Source: Owenia fusiformis (taxonomy: Eukaryota > Annelida > Polychaeta > Sabellida > Oweniidae). From it: 64,000 nucleotides of DNA. Shown one piece after another: positions 20,896 through 33,802 of this stretch; position 1 is the stretch's first letter; every line of letters begins with the position of its first letter. The stretch is from positions 32,528,556 through 32,592,555 of the forward strand of contig CAIIXF020000001.1 in NCBI GenBank assembly GCA_903813345.2. Reading direction: 5' to 3'. The notes under the pieces were generated by a model. That model was given only the letters and a program-made list of their open reading frames with translations, had not been told where the DNA came from and searched no databases. A program made the translations under genes and the position numbers.

Positions 20896-23557
20896 AAAAT
20901 ATCACACATGCAATTCATCTTTTATGTTTGATGTAGGAGAATAAACTATTACTATCAGTAACCGTAAACACGAAACAAATAATTGAGCACAACACTCATT
21001 CCCCATATTCACCTATTGAAATAGCATCACACCCATGAATATAGATAAACAGGTAAAACTACTTTTGAAACGTTTGGTAACAATCAAGAATTTCACCTTG
21101 TACATCGTTGTCATTTAATGTGACATGAAATCATTATTTTAGATTATTTAAGAAACAATCAAAGTTTTCGCGCCTAAGTAGAATCTCGTAGAATCAACTT
21201 CGATTACAATTATGTCGAAGTAAATTATGTGATTACTGATCAAATCTCACGACATCTTGATGTAGGTGAAGTGATTAACTATTTAGTAAAATCAAAAATG
21301 TGACATTTAGAGAGGGATTTATTCATTAGCATCTTGTCTACTCTAATTATTATAGATGGCACAACCTTACAGTAAACACATGTGGTTACAAGAATACAAA
21401 TGCATACAGGAAAAGCGATGCAACAATTATTCCATCATTGTAAATAAAGATGGCAACACCAGACGAGTACAATCTCTTGAAATATTTTGAAAATCAAAAT
21501 ACTATAGACGTTTCTGGTCAGTGATGTGTTTATTGTTCAACTTTCCAAACCGCTGCCGGCTGTTCAGGGAGCATAAATGAGGGGTCTGGAGTCTGTCGCG
21601 TACTTATTCGAGAATATAAGTTTCCTCGAAAGAAACTAGCACAATAGGTCTACACGCGCCGCCTATTAGCAATAATTATAAACACACCTGCGCACTCTGT
21701 GCGTTTGCAGAATTGTAAACTGTAAATGTGAAAGTCGTAACAATCGGGCATAACCAAATTTTTTTTATCATAACTTAAAATGGTTTTAGCAGATTGACAA
21801 TTACGTAATATTTAAAAAACTACAGACCGACGTACGTTTTGTGTGCGTTTTTCATCGTGATTTAAAATGGTTAAACACGTTCTAATAACGACCTTGTAAA
21901 ATTACTGTTGTCATTGGATTCTTAGATTTCAGTTGTATTTCCATTCTCTAATTTTGCATCCATTCATCTTTGAATAGAGGACCGACTACCGGCCATCTGG
22001 ACCCAACCTATGGAGAATGACTGGTCGGTGATCGGTCTCTTTCGTAAGTTCAAAAATGACTACATCTTTTCATGCCAGACTATTTAGGCTGGATTTAAGA
22101 TTTCATCTAAATAGTGTGTACATTTGGGTATCTAGAAATGTAGAATACAAATTACCAATTTTCTCATGCGAATATTAAGATGCAGCAAGTGTGTATACCG
22201 TTGACTAACATTAGGTATCATCCTTCCCTTTTGATATTATCATCTTTTTAAACATGCCCTTATTTAAATATGCTTACCAATGCTAGAATTAATTCCAAAG
22301 GAACAGCAATTTGAAAAATGGTATGGGTGATTAACTATACGTATATCAAGGTTAAGTGGAATCCATCAAGCTAAATACTTAACCTTTGATCTCTGTTGCC
22401 ATACCTAGAAGTATTTACTCATACAGTATCTTTTATTTCACTCTAATAATGTAGAATTCCATCTCAAGCATGCATAATGTATAATATGGAGTGATTCCAA
22501 TGAATAGTTTCTTAGACATAACAGTCCATCATATACTAGACATTCTGAAACCAGACATTTTCACAGAAAACTCTTATGTGGTGAATGTTGCAAAAACATT
22601 GAAAAAATATTGGTCAGTTGCAAAAAAATATTGGGCAGTTTTTTTAAAAAGCCAGATATGGCCAAATTACCAGCAGCCTAAAACCAATCTGATTTCAGTA
22701 TCTAGACAAGGTGCATAATAAATTTTAATATAGTAGTGAAAAATCGCTGCTGAAATTATAGATGGCAATATCTAACGGGTGTTCCCTTCGACTGTGACAA
22801 TCTCAAGGTCAAGGTCCCTGCCCAGGCCAAATACAGATAACTTTGGCCCAAATGCCCTAATACGTCACTTCCGCTGAATAGAAAAAAGTAGTTTTCAAAA
22901 GTGAATGTAGTCCCAACACAATTGTGATCATGACGAGTCAGTAAGCTAGTATGTAGGCACAGTTGTCATCATTTTGCAATGACAACATGCCATTTCTTCT
23001 GAAAATGCGTTTATTTGGGTTCTGAAGGAAAATTTCGAATCAAGTGGCGTATTAATTTTGCCTTCATTTTTATGAATTTCAATTACTGTCGGCAGAGAGA
23101 GGGGGTAGTGTCACAATTGACCAATTATTTCAAAAAGTAGATGATTGGCTCCTATTGAGTTTAGTGTCAAAATGTAGCTTAGACATAGGTTTAGAACCTC
23201 AGATAGGCCAGTGAGGCCACGAAAATCCATAACTCGAGATAAAAAGTCAGGCGTTTGCCCTTTTGCCCATTGACTAGTATGGTGACATGAATTAGGGCAG
23301 TTTGGCCTTTGAGAAATAGACATGTATTTACAATACATGGTTTATAAAGTTCCAGGACGATAAGATTTGGTCAAAATACCCATTTCCATAGCTCGTCATT
23401 AAAAATATATATCACGAAAAAGGTATATTAATTTAAATTCTTACATTTATTTACTTAATATTTTAGTTGTTGATAAAACTACAGATTGATAGAATATTGT
23501 TGCTCATATGGCTTATTACACATCTACAGTGATACTTTGAAGTGACGACAAAAGATA
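20896..23557. other. Intergenic region with no assignable feature
   Basis: AT-rich sequence. A short less-AT stretch near 21540-21720 could be regulatory, but no conserved pattern is recognisable. Small ORFs at 22.5 and 23.1-23.3 kb show no domain. Confidence 0.3.
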
Positions 23558-25711
23558 GAGTGTTGAAGGTAGTCAATAAAATCGGATCTTTAATCCGCGG
23601 ATTCAATAAAAACTGGTTTATAATGCAGAAATGCCGGATCACAGATTTTTCCAGTGAGAGACCTGTCATTCTTTCACCTTAATTTAATTTATTATTTAGT
23701 GTTTTTTCAATAAATAAATATTTTCTAGGGAAAAGAACCATTTTTCTAATGCGTAGCATCATATTATCATGTAAAATCATGTAAAAATAGCCCATAACCA
23801 TATGTTTCACTCTACATAATAGAAATAGCAATGAGAGGATGGTTATTCAGAAAACATTTGCAATTGATTCAAATGGGAATATCTCACTTTGAAACTTTTG
23901 TCAATTTTACATCAGAATGAGCCATATTCTCATTCTCAGTCATATATGCTAGTTTTTGTCAATTGAAAAAGCAACATTTCTATTAGTTAACGCAAATATT
24001 ATTACAATTTGTTTGAGAAGTTTCATTCATAACTAATTTGAACATACTTCGAGAATCTTGTGATCACATAAACGGTGTTATGATATTATATATTATAATA
24101 TTGATATACAAGTACTGTTTGGGTCCTCTTTGCTGTTCTGACAATGTTATTTACATTTATAATACAACAACTACTCATTCTTGACATTCCCTGGGGAATG
24201 AGTACATTGAGGTTTCTGCCAGAGACAAATATGAAATAGGTACAAAACAAAGTTTTTATTTCTCAACATTGACAAAATTATGTAGTGTTGAAATACAGTA
24301 TCATGAATTATAAAAATTGCATATCAAGTGTGGTCATTTCCCTAAAAATTATAAAGGATGCATGCAGATTACAAAGATAAAGTATCCAAATAGGAGCCAT
24401 CGCGTATCACTTACAAATATGCCTACTCTGGATTAAAATTCAGAGTTATCCCTTTCAACAAATAATTAATAAATAATAAAATTGTTGTATATAATAAGAA
24501 AACATTGTATCAAAAGCAACTAAGGAATTGTGTGGCTTTTAAATTAAATCCAATTAATTGGACGATTATTCTTGTTGATATTTTACAAAGTTCAACATTT
24601 TTAAGAAAGGGAATTCAATGTAATGAAGATGCGAATTTGCAATACTATTACTTGGACTTACCCTTTATTCTCAATTCCAAAACCATTTTTAAGATCTCCT
24701 TCCAAGAATATTTTAATGACTGTTTTTATCATTTTCAAACATTTTGTATAATGTTATAGTTCCTTGAAGGGCTGTTAAGGGATATATCATAATAAAAAAA
24801 CGTAAAGTGAAAACATTCAAGAAATTCCACTTTATGAATAGGCAAATCAAATAAATCAATCATTTGTCTTGTTAGAAAACAAATTCCCCTTATTACAACA
24901 TTTGATATTTTTTATTTTATTTCCAGGCCCAAAAATCATCATTGTAATATAGTCATTCACCCACTCCCCTAGCATTGTATCTTCCACAAACATGGTCAAT
25001 AGTATAGTTTCCATATAGCTTTTGAAATCTCGCTAAATCTCGTTTTTCGTGAGATTTTAAGAGACTTGCATATTAGACCTCTAATGACTTACATTACCTT
25101 CTTTTAAATGGTATATTTGAATTCAGTGGAATGTTTTCTCCTAAAATAGCATTGATTTACACAGTTATGTAATTTGAATAATTTTCTATGACAATTTAAA
25201 AAAAGTTGGGCCAAATGTCCATAGATGCAATGCTAAAATTCTTTAAAACCGTGGATTATTTGTATGTCAATCAACATTAGCATGTTTAATCACAACATGT
25301 TCATAAACAGGGTCATCATGTGGTATATCATTCAAGTTTTATACAGATTCAACAAACACACTTTGATAAATCATGAAATTAAGCCACTTTTCCAAGATTT
25401 TAGCATGTAAGTGAATGGAGCTCTAGCCAGAGTTAAAAGCTGAATAAAAGATGGCAGCACGAGATTTCATTGATTTTTCTGCTATTTAGAAACTATCCTA
25501 TTGAACAGCATCCCCCAACATATGTAAATTATCAATAAGGAGTTATAACATTTTGCATTGGAAAAAATAAATATAAGATAAGATGGTACCTATTATGTTG
25601 AATTTATGGCTTAATAGAGCATGCATCTTGGGTGGGTTCTATGAAATAAAAAGGGGTGTACCTTTTGATAATCCTTTGGCAGTTCAATACTACAATATTG
25701 TTGTTTTGCAA

Positions 25712-25788
25712 TAATCTAGCTACAACAAGCCTTTGTGACCCCCTAATCTAAAAGATGCGTGGTAGGGGGTTTTCTTGAAGCTAGACTA
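25712..25788. mobile_element. 77-bp TAGTCT-family MITE nested in the larger element
   Basis: Arms TAATCTAGCTACAACAAG and CTTGAAGCTAGACTA with CCCCCT/AGGGGG in the stem. The flanks GTTTTGCAA and TTTTTGTAA agree at 7 of 9 positions, a decayed version of the 9-bp duplications seen at the other copies. Confidence 0.6.
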
Positions 25789-26491
25789 TTTTTGTAACTA
25801 AATTGAAGAAACAATTGAAGACTTTCCTACATGCTCGTTTCAATCATACAAATGAATTTGCATCATTTTTGAACATTTTGGGAATATAAATGGTGTCCCT
25901 AATTATGATATTGATATACAAGTACTGAACCCCAGGAATTTACAGTGTTTACTGCATATACACTGGTGATCCACTCGATTACGCTGGTCACCGAAACGAA
26001 AGATAATGGAGAGGTTAAGCAAATACATTCTGATTTATCAGAGTCCCTCTTTACCTAACGCTTTTGAGAGAACTATTTTGAACTATTCCAAAAGGATAGT
26101 AAAGGCTGTGGATCCCACAATGAAGCAAATACGGTTTTTCAAAACGTATACGTAAACGGAAAGTACATTGAATCAACATAGGATTGTATCGCTTTAGTCT
26201 ACTTCAGATACCCGTTCAACTTCAAAGTTGCGTGTTTAGAACGGGAGATTTTAAATTTCACGTTGCTATCAACGGGAATCATTATACTCATGTCTGTTGA
26301 ATAATATCCTTGCAATTTTGATTTCGATGCAGAGTATAATTCTTTCTGAAGAAGATGATGTATGTTACGCATGATTTAACTCCACTAATCTTACGAAACG
26401 AGCTCGTTTAAAATATGTATTAGAAAACCAGCTATTGAACTTCATCAATGGCATACTATGTAATCATTACAAGCTATGTTGTAGTCTAAAC

Positions 26492-26567
26492 TACCCTGCG
26501 TGCAGAGTCTAGTTAAACTAGACGAAGCTCTCTTTTAAGAAGTGAAGTCAAACGAATGCAAAGGGTA
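26492..26567 (+). mobile_element. 76-bp TACCCT-family MITE, full length, nested
   Basis: Nearly identical to the copy at 14443-14520, including TACCCTGCGTGCAGAG and GAATGCAAAGGGTA ends. The exact 9-bp flanks AGTCTAAAC (26483-26491 and 26568-26576) show independent insertion into the 3.7-kb element. Confidence 0.85.
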
Positions 26568-27395
26568 AGTCTAAACAAACACTAGAGCTGAACGGCTATT
26601 TATGTGTAAACTCTACATGTATTTGTATAGGGGCGATTGATACGTTTAAGTTGCGTTTTGGATTTTATACGGTAGCTTAACCTCTCCACTGATACACGTT
26701 TGTGAGAGAAATGTCTAGGGGATTCTGCCTACAACGCGTGAGATAAGGAAAAAAGAAAAATCGTACCTTCTACGTTCCGACATTTTGTTACCGAAACGAA
26801 CCCTTTAGTCTTTATTGTTTTTTAATACTACAATATAGTTGTTATGCAACTTAATATGATGAAACAAGTAGCAACAACTTTTCCAACATGTTCCTTTAAT
26901 TCAGACTAGGTATTTTCAATGTGTTTTCACCATTTTTACTTAATATCTTAAACGTTTAGCATGTTGTGATCAGATGATAGAATCAGTGCCAAAATCAAGT
27001 AAAATGAACTAATGGTAATTCAAACCCATTTAATAACCCTCCTCTTATTTCTATTCTGTAGAGTAAATCATGGTTATGGGCTATTTTTACATGATGAAAA
27101 TGATGCTACACATTAGAAAAATGGTTCTTTTCCCTAAAAATTATTTATTGAAAAAACACTATTATTAAATAATGATTAATGTAAAACAATGACAGGTCCC
27201 TCACTGGAAAAATCTGTGATCCGGCATTTCTGCATTATAATCCGGTTTTTATTGAATCCGCGTATGAATCCGCGGATTAAAGATCCGGTTTTTATTGACT
27301 ACCGAGTGTTGAATGTTGGGGGTATATTTATGATAAACAAACCAATGTGTCCATGGCAATCTCTTTAATATCCGGAGAAAGATCTGAGATACCTA

Positions 27396-28607
27396 AAGCT
27401 ACGTTAACACCAACGGCGCTTTGATGGCGCTTTAAAGCGGCTTGTAAAGCGGCACCAAAGCGTAACAAAGCTTGATTAAAGCGTCGGGGTCGTAATAGGT
27501 CGTAGAAAAGCTTGGAGTAAAGCGGGATATTCGCCAAGAGCGCCAAACATTTTTAAAGCTGCGTTCACACCAACGGCGAATGCCACGCTTTAAATCGGCG
27601 AGCAAAGCGCCGTCATTTTTGTTTACTTTTCCAAAAATATCACGATCTCCCAAGTAATATTACGCTCTGATAAGCTCTGATACGCTCTGATTTCCCGACT
27701 TGTTACGGTTCCTCACGCTATGATCCCGCTTCGACCAGGCTTTGTTTCGCTTAAAATCACGCTTTGATAAGCTCTGGTAAGCATTATTCCGTTTTGGTGC
27801 GATTTTGACGCTTTAATCAGGCTCTGATACGATTGCCAAGCTCTGTTGTGCATTTTCGAGATCGCCTTTATTATGACGCTTTTGATCAAATGGCTTTATA
27901 AAGATGCAGTAGATCCATAAAACCATTGCATCTTTGACTCGAGAAGACGATGGCAGAACAACAAGATCTAGAAATTCCAGATGGACCAGATCATGACCTA
28001 TCTGAAGAAGACATGATGTTTGTCGCACGGCGTGAGAGAGCGTGAGGAAGCTTGTCAAGCGTAACAAAGCTTAACAAAGCGTTTCAATCCTCGATTAAAG
28101 CGTCTCAATTCGTTAAAAAGCTTGAGAGTCCTTCATGAAAGCGTAACAAAGAGTGTCAGATATTGATGAAAGCGTCTGACCTCGTGTCAGATCTTCATGC
28201 CAGATCGTAGCAAAGCTTGAAATATTTAAACAAAGCGTGTCAAGTGGTAACAGACCGTGAAGAGACTGGGGTCCCCAAGAACCAAGCTCTGTTAAGCTAT
28301 CCTACGCTTTGGGTCAAGCTTTGCTGAGCTTTGTTACGGTTTGTTAAGCTTTGATACGCTCTCGGCGCTTTAATCAATTCGTAACGGAGCGCTCAAAATT
28401 TTTAAACAGTTTAAAAAGAGTTGGCGCTCTTGCCGAACATCCCGCTTTACTCCAAGCTTTTCTACGACCTATTACGACACCGACGCTTTAATCAAGCTTT
28501 GTTACGCTTTGGTGCCGCTTTACAAGTCGCTTTAAAGCGCCATGCTTTGGTGCCGCTTTGCTCGCCGATTTAAAGCGTGGCATTCGCCGTTGGTGTGAAC
28601 GTAGCTT
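27396..28607. mobile_element. 1.2-kb foldback element with AAGCTACGTT ends, TA-flanked
   Basis: The left end AAGCTACGTTAACACCAACG and its inverted match at the right (CGTTGGTGTGAACGTAGCTT) are flanked by TA. The left arm holds a second internal copy of the terminus at about 27556. The body is built from variants of AAAGCGTAACAAAGC in both orientations, so it can form large hairpins. It is noticeably richer in G and C than the surroundings. The ORFs across it are by-products of the repeats. Confidence 0.75.
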
Positions 28608-28618
28608 TATCAAATATA

Positions 28619-30569
28619 GTGGGGCCAGTTAGCTGTTCAATTGCACATGTTATATATAAAACACCATTTTTGACCAAAGTATCATTAATACATATAGTTT
28701 TGATATCTAACGAAGTGGTGTTGTAAAGTGGCCCCAGTTTCATAATAGCAGGCCTCGAAGATTTTGCACATTTACATTGAGCTCCATGTTAATTTATTTA
28801 TCTTCAAAAGATCTCCTGCATAACAGTTCTTGAGCAATAAAGCCTATATTCCTAGTATGTTACAAAAACATGATTATCTTCAAAATCAGAGGGGTTAAAT
28901 TTTTTCTTTTACCGTGTTCAAAAGATACTGGCATTTGAATTTTGGAAAATCCCCATTGGCTGCCATTATAAACCACTATCAATATGGCTTTACTTAAGTA
29001 TCATTTCCTCAAAAAGTCCACTATGGAATTTTCTAATATTTCTTCAGTTAATATATTGATTTAAAGAAAATCAAACAGACACATTTCTGAAAATTTCTTA
29101 CTTTTGATATATCTAGCCGTTAAAAACTATAAAAAAAAACTATATTGGGCCCCATGCTAATTCAAAAGACCCCCTGCAGAACAGCTCAAAAGTGATAAAG
29201 CCCATATTCCTAGGATGTTTCAATCGCATGATCATCTTCAAAATAAGAAGGGTTAAATTTTTTCTTTTACCTAGTTCAAAAGATACTGGCGTTTGAATTT
29301 CGGAAAAACCCCAATCGGTGCCATTATAAACCGCTATCAATATGGCTTTACTCAAGTATCCTTTTCTCAAAAAGTTCACTATGGAATTTTGTAAAATTCT
29401 ATAGTAACTGTTGATATATTGATTAAAAAAATCAAATAGACACATTTCTGAAAATTTCTTATTTTTGATATACCTTATATTGGGCCCTATGCTAATTCAC
29501 CAATCTTCAAAAGACCCCCTGCAGAAAAGTTCAAAAGCCCAATATTCCCAGGATGTTACAATCGCATGATCATCTTCAAAATAAGGAGGCCCTAGGTTTT
29601 TTTTTCTTTTACCTAGTTCAAAAGATACTGGCGTTTGAATTTTGGAAAATCCCCATTGGCTGCCATTATAAACCGTTATCAATATGGCTTTATTGAGCCC
29701 CATGTTCATTTATCAATCTTCTATTAAAAATAAGAAACTTTCAGAAATGTAACTGTTTGATTTGATATGACTATATTGAGCCCCATGTTCATTTATCATT
29801 CTTCTATTAAAAATAAGAAACTTTCAGAAATGTAACTGTTTGATTTGATATGACTATATTGAGCCCCATGTTCATTTATCATTCTTCTATTAAAAATAAG
29901 AAACTTTCAGAAATGTAACTGTTTGATTTTTTAAAATCAATATAATAACTATAGAAATCTACAATATCAGAAAATTTTACAGTGCACTTTTTCAGAAAAG
30001 AACACCTAAATAAAGCCATATTGATAGCGGTTTATAATGGCAGCCAATAGGCATTTTCCAAAATTCAAATGCCAATAGCTTTGAAACCAGGTGTCAGAAA
30101 TGTGTCTGTTTGATTTTTTCAAACGAATATATTAACTATCAAAATCCACAATATCAAAAAATTCCATCGTGGACTTTTTGAGAAAATTACACTTAAGTAA
30201 AGTCATATTAGTAGCGGTATATAATGGCAGCCAATGGGGATTTTCCAAAATTCAAACGCCAGTATCTTTTGAACTAGGCAACCCCTCTTATTTTGAATAT
30301 AATCATGTTATTTTAACATACTAGAATATGGGCATTATTACTCTAGAACTGTTCTGCAGGGGGACTTTTGAAAATTGTTAAATTAACATGGAGCCCAATG
30401 TAAACGTGCAAAGTTTTCGAGGCCTGCTATTATCAACTGGGGCCACTTTTCAACACCGCTTCGTTAGATATAAAAAAAATATATGTATTAAATATACTTA
30501 TGTCCAAAAATGGTGCCGTATAGCAAGACTAGTGCAATTCAAGAGTTTTATTGTCTTAACTGACCCCAC
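28619..30569. mobile_element. 1.95-kb TA-flanked element with GTGGGGYCAGTTA ends and internal repeats
   Basis: The left end GTGGGGCCAGTTAG and right end TAACTGACCCCAC are flanked by TA. The inverted arms continue well inwards: GCAGGCCTCGAAGATTTTGC at about 28751 matches, inverted, GCAAAGTTTTCGAGGCCTGC at about 30409. Inside, a ~330-370-bp module with ATACTGGCGTTTGAATTT occurs about three times in direct orientation (from about 28770, 29145 and 29475) and again inverted (30000-30380). An 83-bp unit occurs three times at 29691-29940. There is no transposase ORF. It abuts the preceding element with about ten bases between. Confidence 0.7.
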
Positions 30570-30571
30570 TA

Positions 30572-31693
30572 ATATGGATGTATTGGAAGATTGTATTTGT
30601 CCATTGGAATTTAAAACGGAGACGTAAATATTCCTCTCAATTCGTTTGGTTTGTCTTTATCCCATTTGAAGAATTCTAAATGTAAATCTAAAGTATATCA
30701 TATCCACGGTGCGGTACTCAAGCTGCGTGCTTCTTAGGCACGCAATTTGTTTCGATCACGAACTGCATGCCTAGCAACATTGCATAATACAAACTTGGAG
30801 TCTGTGTTTTCAAACTTAATTCTAAGACTTTTAAGACTTATTTAAGCGATTGCCAGTAAATGCAGACATACGTGCCTTATTAAGCAAAATTTGAATTCAT
30901 TTTTTTGCTTGACCCGCTACGCCATTTGTCATGTTGCTATAGTAACAATAATTATTCATTGTGACATCAGATGACAATGAGACTCTTTTATCCAACCCAA
31001 AATTACAATCTTCATTTACCTTGAAAATTTAAAGTAAATTGGTTGAAAAATAATGAAAAGACAGATAAATTCCCAGAACTTAGTGATCACCCTGTACATG
31101 CGGTTTTATGTTTGGTATATTAACGAAGACGCAAATCACATATTTAGTCCCTCGCTTTTGTAACGTTGACGATCTGCATGAATATTGCTTATGTGACGTT
31201 GACGAAGACACTTTGTCACGCTGACGAAGGAAAAATGTTGATCTTTGGAATGTCATGGGGTATCGAAAGCTCCTGATCCAGGCTCATTAATTTGTGGCAT
31301 GTACCTGGGACATTTCTAAAGCTGAAGCTGAGATAATGAATCAAAATCTTGTAATAATTCTCATATATATTCTTATAACAGTATAATAATATGTGCATTC
31401 CATTCCATTCCATTCCAATATTGATACAACACTGACATCCTATTCACAATTTAATTCATTAGAGGCTCAAATAACTTTGGATGATCTGATAGCGTTATTG
31501 GCAGAGCGTAGTCTTGGCCTGGGGGACCTCCTGTTATGCACGGGTCGAAACGTGGGGAAGCATTTTAATTTTTCAAGAGATCCGATCATCAACAGTTGTG
31601 GAAATGCGAAAAGTATTTTCTTTATGGTCCAATTTCTTCCCTCTCTCACATAACAAAAGTTAGCAAGTGTTGATTTGCTCTGTGTAATTTATT
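30572..31693. other. Non-coding DNA with dispersed-repeat pieces
   Basis: Segments at 30711-30760 (core CAAGCTGCGTGC, TAGGCAC) and 31095-31180 (core TTTGGTATATTAACGAAGAC, TTTAGTCCCTCGCTTTTG) match, inverted, 48340-48400 and 46830-46920. A short ATTCC run lies at about 31398-31420. No gene is supported. Confidence 0.4.
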
Positions 31694-32429
31694 TGTAATG
31701 CGACCTTGATAGGGGGTATAGATGGTACTGAAAATATAGCTAAGCAAAAAGAACAAAGGACAGAGGGTATTTAGTAAGGATAACAATCGGATAAAATCAA
31801 CACGGTTTACAACATCAAATATTTATTTACAACATATAACAATACATGCATGCAGTAATATAAAACAAGCTACAGACAATGCAGACAATAAGAGATAAAA
31901 TGGAAATGCTCATAACGAGATCCAACCCCGGAGCGCCAGAGGGCCATGCCACGCCCTAACTTCCGTTATCGTAATACATCTAACATCAAGTATTTGATCT
32001 CAAACTACCAGAAGTGATAAAGTCAAAGGCGTACCTCGTTGTACTATACCTAATGTACTTCCGTATATCAAACCTAGTACCAATATCCAATACTCAAGTC
32101 AAAGCATGGTCCAAAATCCAAACATCAAACAAGAAGCCACAATCACATAGTCTTCATCGTATCCTGCCCTCTGGTCAACTGACGAACTCAACCTTGTACA
32201 ACTCACATATAAAATTCAGCTGTACCAAAACCCGTTTAACCAATCAGAACTCGTTATTTCAAATATCGTCATACGACAGACTATAGTGTACTAGTTTTCA
32301 GCGACAGATATCAATCTAAATTCTATTCCTTGTTTCAATAACAGGTTTATATAATGCTGTTCTATTTTCACGACGTTAGCATTGTTTGGAAGTTAAAAAC
32401 ATGAAAAGCCTTATCAAGCAACCGTTACA
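31694..32429 (-). repeat. 3' LTR of the Ty3-type element
   Basis: 736 bp, same length and almost base-for-base the same as the other LTR; TG...CA ends. It lies downstream of gag-pol on the minus strand. Confidence 0.95.
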
Positions 32430-33802
32430 CAACTCCCCTCCTTTTGAGAAGGTGGCGTCCTCGCCAAAAATATAAATCATAATATAAAATATAACGGTTG
32501 CGCTAATTATCAAAACAATCAAATAACATTAAAATATACGGATCATCTAATCCTTTAATCTCAATCTGTATTCCTAGTCTTTACCAATAAAGTCTATATA
32601 CAAATACAATGTGTCACCATCATATTCCGTGAATCAAAACCCAAATCAAAATAACTAAACTAGTCTAACAGACTGTAATTCCACGTTAATCAGAATAGTT
32701 AGTGTTATTCTTTATACTCCAGTTCATTATGTATAAGTATGTTGCTGTATTACGTTGTTATGCTCAGTGAAACCCCATTTTAAGTTACCCTTCTCCTTAC
32801 GAGAATCTAACTGGCATTCCTAACTCTATATCCCAATTTACTGTAATGCATGACACCTCCCCATAGCACAATCTAACGTGCTCAACCACTTAGTCCTATT
32901 ACAATTCAGCAATGCCTGAACACATCTGTTCAATATGATATGTATTCAGTCCGGTTCTGATCACAAAGTCATATCCCTACTATTTTCAGTTGAAGAAAAC
33001 AAAGATGAAAATTTCCATTTACAAACAATTGGTTATCGATTCACTCATTACATTCACAATCTCATTTATTCAAGGGGTAGCTAGTCCCATATCATGCATT
33101 CAACCAATCCCTTGGAATGTATCGTTTTCATTAGTGTATCCACCACTTCTGTCAATTCAACTTCTTAAATCTACTTGCTTCTCATTCATAATTCGTGCAT
33201 GTAAACTATTATCAAGTTTCACTTTCGCAAGCAAGATTGCCATATATCCATACAGACAAGTTTTGCACTAAAGGCATAGCAAAAGAGAAATTCGGTGAAG
33301 CATAACGAGTGTTACAGCTATCTATGGTAATCATATTCGGGCAAGCAGTAACTTGCATGATCACAGATATTCGAGGCCAAAACTGTTAAGCTTCTTACTC
33401 CAGTGCTTCTGCGTGACACAACTTAAACTATATTTCGAAATGGTACATACAACATAGGCAATCCATTTGCCAAAGCCACCCAGCCATAGGCATCTCAAAA
33501 TCACTATGTACAAAATCTCGTATGTCATCCTCATTTCATATCGTTTTGAATTATACAAATTTACTAACAGCAATCAAAGTTTTCAGTTCAAAATAGTAAC
33601 AAACGTGAACCAATTCCTCTTGTAAGTAAACGTATATGTGCACAAACCAAAATGCCATTTATTCAAACAACTTATCTAATATCAACACTAAATTAACAAA
33701 CGCATGTTTTTATGTTTTTCATATTTTAATTAAAATTTGTCCTCCTCTAGCAGAATCATGATTTAAACCATGTATTTTCTACACTATCATATCTAATAGT
33801 TC

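Larger units (their letters stand above)
23568..27303. mobile_element. 3.7-kb non-autonomous element with ~270-bp TIRs and 10-bp target duplication
   Basis: The left end GGTAGTCAATAAAA and the right end TTTTATTGACTACC begin long inverted repeats that stay clearly alignable for at least 260 bases (23568-about 23830 and about 27040-27303), including an AATCCGCGGATT palindrome and GGGAAAAGAACCATTTTTCT. The flanks are an exact 10-bp direct repeat GAGTGTTGAA (23558-23567 and 27304-27313). Long TIRs plus a 9-10-bp duplication are typical of Mutator-like elements. No transposase-sized ORF is present. Two small MITEs (25712-25788 and 26492-26567) are nested inside. Confidence 0.8.

Noticed and set aside
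27328-28067. ORFs at 27.3-28.1 kb on the minus strand
   Set aside because: They follow the AAAGCGTAACAAAGC repeats of the foldback element and have no domains.
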